Source of the DNA: an uncultured Eubacterium sp.
GTDB taxonomy: Bacteria > Bacillota > Clostridia > Lachnospirales > Lachnospiraceae
Reading direction: 5' to 3'
NCBI GenBank assembly: GCA_905236225.1
Contig: CAJOPM010000169.1
Coordinates: 1 to 7,237 of the forward strand
Length of the DNA stretch: 7,237 bases
Shown here one piece after another: positions 1-4,226 of this stretch. Position 1 is the stretch's first letter. Every line of letters starts with the position of its first letter. The notes beneath the pieces are model-generated. The model ran no database searches, was not told the DNA's origin, and saw only the letters and a program-made list of their open reading frames with translations. The position numbers were made by a program, and so were the translations under genes.

Positions 1-17
1 CGCATCCTCGCGGAGCG

Positions 18-148
18 TATATCTCAGACGGAGATTGCGACGGAATGCTTAGCATTCCTAGTCCTTTAGGGTAACCCCGCCTGAGGCAAGTTTCTCTCCC
101 CCGCCTACGCTTTGCTTAGAAGCGGGGGGTCATCTCGTCTGAGATATA
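18..148. mobile_element. MITE-like palindromic intergenic element (copy A)
   Basis: This 131-bp unit is bounded by perfect 13-bp inverted repeats, TATATCTCAGACG at 18-30 and CGTCTGAGATATA at 136-148. Its outermost bases are TA. Each end is also a mini-hairpin: ATCTC/GAGAT at 21-35 and again at 132-145. Inside are further short palindromes with three-base loops: GGAATGC-TTA-GCATTCC at 42-58, GGG-TAA-CCC at 69-77 and GCC-TGA-GGC at 79-87. A GC-rich stem follows, CCCCCGC at 98-104 with GCGGGGG at 122-128. Adjacent hairpins lie just outside (CTC-GCG-GAG at 7-15 and ATAAG-TCA-CTTAT at 146-158). There is no open reading frame of note. Terminal inverted repeats, small size and no coding capacity fit a non-autonomous MITE or a palindromic intergenic repeat. 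No transposase is visible, and the TA ends are only suggestive of a target duplication. It could instead be a structured leader for a gene left of the window. Confidence 0.5.
87..147. repeat. Right half of copy A, shared with copy B
   Basis: This 61-base stretch matches 252-311 in 58 of 61 aligned columns, with two substitutions (T95/G260 and A121/G286) and one extra G in the run at 124-129. It holds the GC-rich stem-loop and the ATCTC/GAGAT terminal hairpin. In this copy the stem has a C105 x A121 mismatch that is a C-G pair in the other copy. A competing pairing, CGCTT at 108-112 with AAGCG at 120-124, is also possible here. Confidence 0.85.
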
Positions 149-162
149 AGTCACTTATCAGT

Positions 163-171
163 ATTATATCA
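163..171 (-). promoter_or_regulatory. Possible extended -10 promoter, minus strand
   Basis: Read on the minus strand this is TGATATAAT, an exact TGnTATAAT extended -10 element. No convincing -35 hexamer lies 16-18 bases upstream, but extended -10 promoters often do without one. It sits just past the glyS terminator. Transcription would start near position 156 and run leftward through the whole palindromic element, so it could drive a structured RNA or a gene beyond the left edge. AT-rich intergenic DNA yields such matches by chance, so this is tentative. Confidence 0.35.
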
Positions 172-190
172 CAAGAGTTCTTTCTAAACA

Positions 191-237
191 TACCAAAAAT
201 AAACAAGACCTAAATGAATTTTTCATTTAAGTCCTGT
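191..237 (-). terminator. Rho-independent terminator of the lipoprotein-glyS unit
   Basis: On the minus strand the arms 237-222 and 218-203 form a long stem around an AAA loop (219-221), followed by a U-rich tail read as TTTATTTTT (202-194). The pairs at 210/230 and 206/234 are G-U in the minus-strand RNA but C x A mismatches in a plus-strand RNA. The complete stem therefore forms only in the glyS direction. It lies about 120 nt past the glyS stop, with repeat copy B in between. No gene on the plus strand would use it. Confidence 0.85.
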
Positions 238-251
238 CCTAACATCTTATT

Positions 252-311
252 CAAGTTTCGCTCCCCCGCCTACGCTTTGCTTAGAGGCGGGGGTCATCTC
301 GTCTGAGATAT
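252..311. repeat. Partial palindromic repeat (copy B) in the glyS 3' UTR
   Basis: This 60-bp segment is a near-identical copy of 87-147, lying between the glyS stop and the terminator, so it would be carried in the glyS mRNA. It has a perfect 9-bp stem, CCCCCGCCT at 263-271 with AGGCGGGGG at 285-293, and a 13-base loop. It then has the ATCTC/GAGAT mini-hairpin at 297-310. It lacks the left half of copy A and its left inverted repeat, so it is a fragment, a half-element or a shorter family member. The GC-rich stem is not followed by a U-run in either direction, so it does not look like a terminator itself. Confidence 0.8.
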
Positions 312-322
312 CCTAAATATGA

Positions 323-342
323 GCATCTGCGTCAAAAGATGC
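323..342 (-). other. Small hairpin just after the glyS stop
   Basis: GCATCT at 323-328 pairs with AGATGC at 337-342 around an 8-base loop. In the minus-strand RNA it falls 12 nt after the glyS stop codon and is followed by TCATATTT, a weak U-tract. It may protect the 3' end or be a poor terminator backed up by the stronger one at 237-191. Confidence 0.4.
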
Positions 343-354
343 CCTCAAATTTGT

Positions 355-1770
355 TTAAAAATCAAATTTGCCCTCGAAATAACCAAGCAGCTCGTCTATC
401 TTAACTCTTGTTTGCTCCATTGTATCCCGATTCCTTACTGTCACACAATTATCTTCCTGCGAGTCAAAATCATATGTTACGCAAAACGGAGTTCCGATTT
501 CATCAAGTCTTCTATAGCGCTTTCCAATATTACCACGATCGTCATATTCACAATTATATTTTTTTGAAAGCAATTTTAGTACTTCTTTTGCAGGCTCTGC
601 CAATTTTTTAGATAACGGAAGCACACCAATACTAATAGGCGCAATAGCCGGATGAAAATGAAGCACTGTTCTAATGTCAGGTTTTTCCTCAGTTCCTATG
701 TTTTCCTCATCATATGCACTGCATAAAAAAGCAAGCACGACTCTGTCCGCGCCAAGTGATGGTTCTATGACATAAGGAATGTATTTTTCCTTGGTCTCAT
801 CATCAAAATACTGAAGATCTTCTTTTGATACTTCCTGATGTCTTGACAAGTCATAATCCGTTCTGTCCGCAATTCCCCAAAGCTCTCCCCAACCAAACGG
901 GAATAAAAACTCAATATCGGATGTTGCCTTTGAGTAAAAGCTAAGCTCCTCGGCTTCATGATCTCTGACTCTTATTTCTTCGTCCTTAATTCCCAATGAC
1001 TTGAGCCAATTTATACAGAATTCCTTCCAATATTTAAACCACTCCAGATCTGAATCACCGTCGGGTTTACAGAAAAACTCAAGCTCCATCTGCTCGAATT
1101 CTCTGGTTCTAAACGTAAAGTTGCCGGGTGTAATCTCATTTCTAAATGATTTTCCTATCTGCGCTATACCAAAAGGAACCTTCTTTCTTGATGTCCTTTG
1201 AACATTTTTAAAGTTTACAAAGATTCCCTGTGCTGTCTCCGGTCTTAAATAGACTGCATTTTTTGCATCTTCTGTAACACCCTGAAACGTTTTAAACATA
1301 AGATTAAATTCTCTGATATCTGTAAAATTATGTTTCTTGCAGCTCGGACAGGGAATGTTATTAGAATCAATAAACTCTATCATTTTAGCCTTGTCCCAGC
1401 CATCTACGCTGCCGTCAAGTTCTATGTTGTTCTCCTCGGCAAAATCCTCTATAAGCTTATCAGCTCTAAATCTTTCATGACATTCTCTACAGTCCATAAG
1501 AGGATCCGAAAAACTTCCAAGATGACCTGAAGCTACCCATGTCTGTGGGTTCATAAGGATAGCGCAATCAACTCCTACGTTATATTCACTCTCCTTAACA
1601 AATTTTTGCCACCAGGCTTTTTTAACATTGTTCTTAAGTTCTACACCGAGATTTCCATAATCCCATGTATTAGCAAGACCACCGTATATCTCTGATCCCG
1701 GATATACAAATCCTCTGGCTTTTGCAAGTGCTACTATTTTGTCCATTGTTACTTTGTTATCTTTTGACAT
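355..1770 (-). CDS. glyS: Glycine--tRNA ligase, single-chain dimeric type
   Basis: This enzyme charges tRNA-Gly with glycine using ATP in the cytoplasm. At 471 aa it is the homodimeric (alpha2) class II form, not the two-gene alpha2-beta2 form. Visible landmarks, in order, are: the N-terminal GFVYPGSEIYGG and WDYG segment (20-39); a four-cysteine zinc-knuckle-like set, C94/C97 and C141/C144; the RPETAQG substrate-pocket motif (176-182); class II motif 2 around SFRNEI to FEQME (208-229), with the FRNE arginine and glutamate; and motif 3 LGADRVVLAFL (339-349). The C-terminal anticodon-binding domain runs from about 375 to 465, with YDDRGNIGKRYRRLDEIG at 409-426. The ATG start has an SD AGAGGT at 1777-1782, 6 nt upstream, which overlaps the lipoprotein stop. 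No T-box leader precedes it. All motifs are intact. Confidence 0.97.
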   Translation of the reverse strand: MSKDNKVTMDKIVALAKARGFVYPGSEIYGGLANTWDYGNLGVELKNNVKKAWWQKFVKESEYNVGVDCAILMNPQTWVASGHLGSFSDPLMDCRECHERFRADKLIEDFAEENNIELDGSVDGWDKAKMIEFIDSNNIPCPSCKKHNFTDIREFNLMFKTFQGVTEDAKNAVYLRPETAQGIFVNFKNVQRTSRKKVPFGIAQIGKSFRNEITPGNFTFRTREFEQMELEFFCKPDGDSDLEWFKYWKEFCINWLKSLGIKDEEIRVRDHEAEELSFYSKATSDIEFLFPFGWGELWGIADRTDYDLSRHQEVSKEDLQYFDDETKEKYIPYVIEPSLGADRVVLAFLCSAYDEENIGTEEKPDIRTVLHFHPAIAPISIGVLPLSKKLAEPAKEVLKLLSKKYNCEYDDRGNIGKRYRRLDEIGTPFCVTYDFDSQEDNCVTVRNRDTMEQTRVKIDELLGYFEGKFDF

Positions 1771-1776
1771 TTCATT

Positions 1777-1783
1777 ACCTCTA
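1777..1783 (-). promoter_or_regulatory. glyS ribosome binding site overlapping the lipoprotein stop
   Basis: Read on the minus strand the sequence is TTAGAGGT before the glyS ATG. The TAG (1783-1781) is the lipoprotein stop codon, and AGAGGT (1782-1777) is the Shine-Dalgarno sequence, 6 nt from the start. A ribosome terminating on the lipoprotein covers the glyS initiation site, so coupled translation or reinitiation is likely (inference). Confidence 0.75.
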
Positions 1784-2434
1784 ATTATAAATTATATAAA
1801 TCATTTCCTTCTCGTCGCCCTCTTCAAGCTTGGGAAGAGATACGGTATCTTTAGACAGAAGCCTGGCTTTTGGCTCTGATACATATAAAATCTTACCCTT
1901 AACTCTGATATCTATATTCTCATCGGTTATTATGACCTTGTTCTGTGTATCTGCGGTAATATCATCAAGCGATACCGTTGCCGGCACATATGCATCATCG
2001 GATGAGTCTGAACTATTATCCGCCTCGGTTTCAACACTGTCAGTGATATCGTAAAAATCAACATCAAATTCGTACCCATCAGACATGGCCTGCACTACAC
2101 TGGCATTATAGAATGTAACCGAATTAAAGCCCGCATAATCATCATCCGTTCCAAACTCAATCTGTGCTCTAAGCGTATCATCTGAAAGCTTGAGCTTTGA
2201 CAATTTGATTGAAGCCTCAGGATTATCGGATACATATTTTTCTATTTCTTCTTCTATATATTGTTCCAGTTCATCCTTATCATAGTAACTTTGCGAAAAC
2301 TGTTCGAAGAGGTAGCTGGTAACCTTGCCATCCTTAGATACAACCGCCGTTGTCTCCTCTATGCTTGATGAGCATCCGCATAATGCCAATGCCGCCGCAA
2401 GTATTCCCATAAGTCCTAACTTGCTGTATTTCAT
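1781..2434 (-). CDS. Uncharacterised acidic lipoprotein
   Basis: I do not recognise a functional family for this 217-aa protein. It opens with a classic lipoprotein signal: MKYSK, a hydrophobic stretch (6-18), and the lipobox L18-C19-G20-C21. Cys21 is therefore the likely lipidated residue, anchoring the protein to the outer face of the membrane. The mature part is strongly acidic. It has a predicted charged helix (about 53-68, rich in D/E), a beta-type segment (76-128) and a low-complexity Ser/Asp/Glu linker (133-147). A second beta-rich part (151-217) ends in MIYIIYN. No catalytic motif or conserved cysteine pair is visible after Cys21. The ATG has an SD GGGAGG at 2441-2446, 6 nt away, and a promoter upstream. 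It is the first gene of a unit with glyS, an unexpected pairing of a surface protein with a tRNA synthetase. Being co-transcribed does not establish a shared function. Confidence 0.85.
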   Translation of the reverse strand: MKYSKLGLMGILAAALALCGCSSSIEETTAVVSKDGKVTSYLFEQFSQSYYDKDELEQYIEEEIEKYVSDNPEASIKLSKLKLSDDTLRAQIEFGTDDDYAGFNSVTFYNASVVQAMSDGYEFDVDFYDITDSVETEADNSSDSSDDAYVPATVSLDDITADTQNKVIITDENIDIRVKGKILYVSEPKARLLSKDTVSLPKLEEGDEKEMIYIIYN

Positions 2435-2460
2435 ATCAATCCTCCCGTCACATGTAAACC

Positions 2461-2495
2461 TTAGCCATCTGCTAAATATGAAGCTTAGATGCTAA
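2461..2495 (-). other. Hairpin in the lipoprotein-glyS leader
   Basis: In the minus-strand leader, TTAGCATCT (2495-2487) pairs with AGATGGCTAA (2470-2461), giving nine base pairs with one bulged G around a 16-base loop. It starts about 14 nt after the predicted transcription start and ends 14 nt before the SD, so it does not cover the SD directly. It may stabilise the 5' end or bind a regulator. No riboswitch class is recognised. Confidence 0.45.
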
Positions 2496-2515
2496 AATTG
2501 TTACGCCAGTGCAAA

Positions 2516-2544
2516 ATTGTAACAAACTTTGCCCCATTTTTCAA
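2516..2544 (-). promoter_or_regulatory. Sigma-A promoter for the lipoprotein-glyS unit
   Basis: On the minus strand a -35 TTGAAA (2544-2539) and a -10 TACAAT (2521-2516) are separated by exactly 17 bases. Each hexamer is one mismatch from consensus TTGACA / TATAAT. Transcription should start near 2509, giving a leader of about 75 nt before the lipoprotein ATG at 2434. The promoter lies in the 131-base gap after recO, the largest intergenic gap inside the gene cluster. Confidence 0.75.
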
Positions 2545-2565
2545 TAGTCAAGACCTTCGGGGCGC

Positions 2566-3294
2566 TTACTTAAGAAACTCTTCTGATTTAAAACTATGCA
2601 TTGCAAACTTATCAAAAAAAGTCCTTGAAACTTTTACAAGTTCATCTAGCACCTTACTTGATACTTTAAACGAAAAGATCTTTTTTACAGGTGTTGACAT
2701 AATATATTGAAGCGCATAAACCGTCGAAGTATCAAGATAGCTGATGTCACTTGGAGCGCATTTGTCACAATAGAGAGCATTATCATAAAAGCTTACTCCA
2801 ATAAGCTCATCATTCCTTTTGCATCCTTTGCACGAGAAAAAATCAGGATAAGTCCCGGATATCATAAGCGTTTTAAGCTGAAAAATCGCTTTGATAAAAC
2901 TATAGTCAAATTTTCTTGAAGTAAGAGCTTTAAGTGACATATATAGCAATTCTATACTCTCTGACGCTTCTACTCCTTCAACGGAAAAATACTGCGCCAC
3001 TTCTAAAAAATAAAATCCATAACAGGATGCCTCATAATCTTTGGCAAGCTCCCTAAAATAATTTGCAACTGTGACCTTTTTTACCGTAAATGAGTTTCTG
3101 CCTTGATAAAGCTCAAATCTTCCATATACAAAAGGATTAGTCGAAGCTAAGAACTGGCTTTGGGGACGGCGAGCCCCTTTTACAAAAGCAGAAATCTTGC
3201 CCATTTCGCCGGTAAGTATTGTAATTCTTTTATCTGCTTCTCCTATAGGCATAACATTTATTACCATGCCTACTACCGAAAGTTCAAAATCCAA
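2566..3294 (-). CDS. recO: DNA repair protein RecO
   Basis: RecO is the recombination mediator that works with RecR to load RecA onto SSB-coated single-stranded DNA in RecF-pathway repair. The 242-aa length is normal for the family. The N-terminal OB fold (about 1-80) carries the family signature GMVINVMPIGEADKRITILT (9-28) followed by GKISAFVKGARRP (32-44). A helical domain follows. A zinc-finger-like set of four cysteines, C155-x2-C158 and C176-x2-C179, sits in the usual place. The start codon is TTG (3294-3292), with an SD GAGGT at 3305-3309, 10 nt upstream. The next in-frame ATG (Met10) would cut into the first strand of the OB fold, so TTG is preferred. The frame stays open a short way upstream into era, but without an ATG or GTG. 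It follows era by 23 nt, in a probable operon with era and the M16C peptidase. Confidence 0.95.
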   Translation of the reverse strand: MDFELSVVGMVINVMPIGEADKRITILTGEMGKISAFVKGARRPQSQFLASTNPFVYGRFELYQGRNSFTVKKVTVANYFRELAKDYEASCYGFYFLEVAQYFSVEGVEASESIELLYMSLKALTSRKFDYSFIKAIFQLKTLMISGTYPDFFSCKGCKRNDELIGVSFYDNALYCDKCAPSDISYLDTSTVYALQYIMSTPVKKIFSFKVSSKVLDELVKVSRTFFDKFAMHSFKSEEFLK

Positions 3295-3317
3295 CTGCTT
3301 ATCAACCTCGTCAAATC

Positions 3318-4214
3318 TTATTCTTTGTAACCAAAGTCTTTTAGCATTCTATCATTATCTCGCCAATCTTTGCGTACCTTTACCCACAATTTAAGATTAA
3401 CCCTGCTATCTAAGAGACGTTCAATCTCATATCTGGCATTTGAGCCTATTTTCTTAAGCATTGCGCCGCCTTTGCCGATTATAATCCCCTTATGTGAGGC
3501 TTTCTCACATACGATAGATGCATCTATATCCCAGATGTTCTTTTTTTCTCTTTTCTTCATAGTATCTATCGTGACTGCGATTCCATGAGGAACCTCTTCG
3601 CTTAATGCATGAAGCGATTTTTCTCTGATAATTTCAGAAACAATAGATCTTTGTGATTGATCTGTCAGAGTATCTTCGTCATAAAGCATCGGCCCATATG
3701 GCAAATATTTAATTATCTGCTCTTTTAAAACATCAATATTAACCTTATTTCTGGCACTAATCGGTACAATCTCTGCAAACTCTCCTGCCTTAGAGAACTT
3801 ATCTATTGCAACTATTACTTCATCTGCACTTACCGTATCAATTTTATTCATAACCAGAATAACAGGCGTTTTAAGCTTTTTAAGGCTCTCCATAATATGC
3901 TGCTCGGCTTTTCCAATGTAGTCGCTTGCCTCTACTAAATACAGCACCAAATCCACATCTTCAAGCGCGTGCCTGGCAACATTTACCATATATTCTCCAA
4001 GTTTATTTCTTGCCCTGGTAACGCCCGGCGTATCTACAAAAACCATCTGCGCGCTATCGTCTGTGTAGACACATTGTATCCTGTTTCTTGTTGTCTGCGG
4101 CTTGTTGGATGTTATAGCAATCTTTTCACCGATTATTGCATTCATAAGAGTTGACTTACCCACATTAGGTCTTCCTATTAATGTAATAAATCCCGACTTA
4201 AAATTATCATTCAT
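3318..4214 (-). CDS. era: GTPase Era
   Basis: Era is an essential GTPase that binds the 3' end of 16S rRNA and acts in maturation of the small ribosomal subunit. The 298-aa protein has the standard layout. The TRAFAC-class GTPase domain shows G1 GRPNVGKS (14-21), the G2 region KPQTTRNRI (38-46), G3 DTPG (61-64), G4 NKID (123-126) and G5 SAR (153-155). A C-terminal KH RNA-binding domain (about 200-290) has the GIIIGKGG loop at 243-250. All nucleotide-binding motifs are intact. The ATG start has an SD of AGGAG type within 4221-4226, 6 nt upstream, overlapping the stop codon of the peptidase gene. The intergenic gap is 9 nt, so translation is probably coupled to that of its neighbour. Confidence 0.98.
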   Translation of the reverse strand: MNDNFKSGFITLIGRPNVGKSTLMNAIIGEKIAITSNKPQTTRNRIQCVYTDDSAQMVFVDTPGVTRARNKLGEYMVNVARHALEDVDLVLYLVEASDYIGKAEQHIMESLKKLKTPVILVMNKIDTVSADEVIVAIDKFSKAGEFAEIVPISARNKVNIDVLKEQIIKYLPYGPMLYDEDTLTDQSQRSIVSEIIREKSLHALSEEVPHGIAVTIDTMKKREKKNIWDIDASIVCEKASHKGIIIGKGGAMLKKIGSNARYEIERLLDSRVNLKLWVKVRKDWRDNDRMLKDFGYKE

Positions 4215-4220
4215 AAAATA

Positions 4221-4226
4221 CTCCTA
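4221..4226 (-). promoter_or_regulatory. era ribosome binding site overlapping the peptidase stop
   Basis: The minus-strand hexamer TAGGAG contains both the TAG stop of the M16C peptidase (4226-4224) and the AGGAG Shine-Dalgarno sequence for era, 6 nt from its ATG. This is the same arrangement as at the lipoprotein-glyS junction and suggests coupled translation. Confidence 0.75.

Noticed and set aside
99..130. GC-rich stems of copies A and B as rho-independent terminators
   Set aside because: Neither strand has a U-run directly after the stem, and a proper terminator is present at 191-237.
87..311. CRISPR array, suggested by the two near-identical 60-bp repeats
   Set aside because: There are only two copies, too long and unevenly spaced (104 bases apart), with differences inside the repeat and no cas genes nearby.
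1..354. tRNA or known riboswitch in the structured left flank
   Set aside because: No cloverleaf, TTCGANNC-type T-arm or recognisable riboswitch core was found. The hairpins are separate, short and repeat-like.
319..567. Plus-strand open frame antisense to the glyS 3' end, and similar short plus-strand frames elsewhere
   Set aside because: They run antisense to strongly recognisable genes, have no family resemblance and no good ribosome binding site. They are shadows of the minus-strand coding sequences.
2531..2563. Possible recO terminator from GCCCC (2531-2535) and GGGGC (2559-2563)
   Set aside because: The stem is only 5 bp with a 23-base loop, and it overlaps the -35/-10 promoter. The following U-tract is poor.
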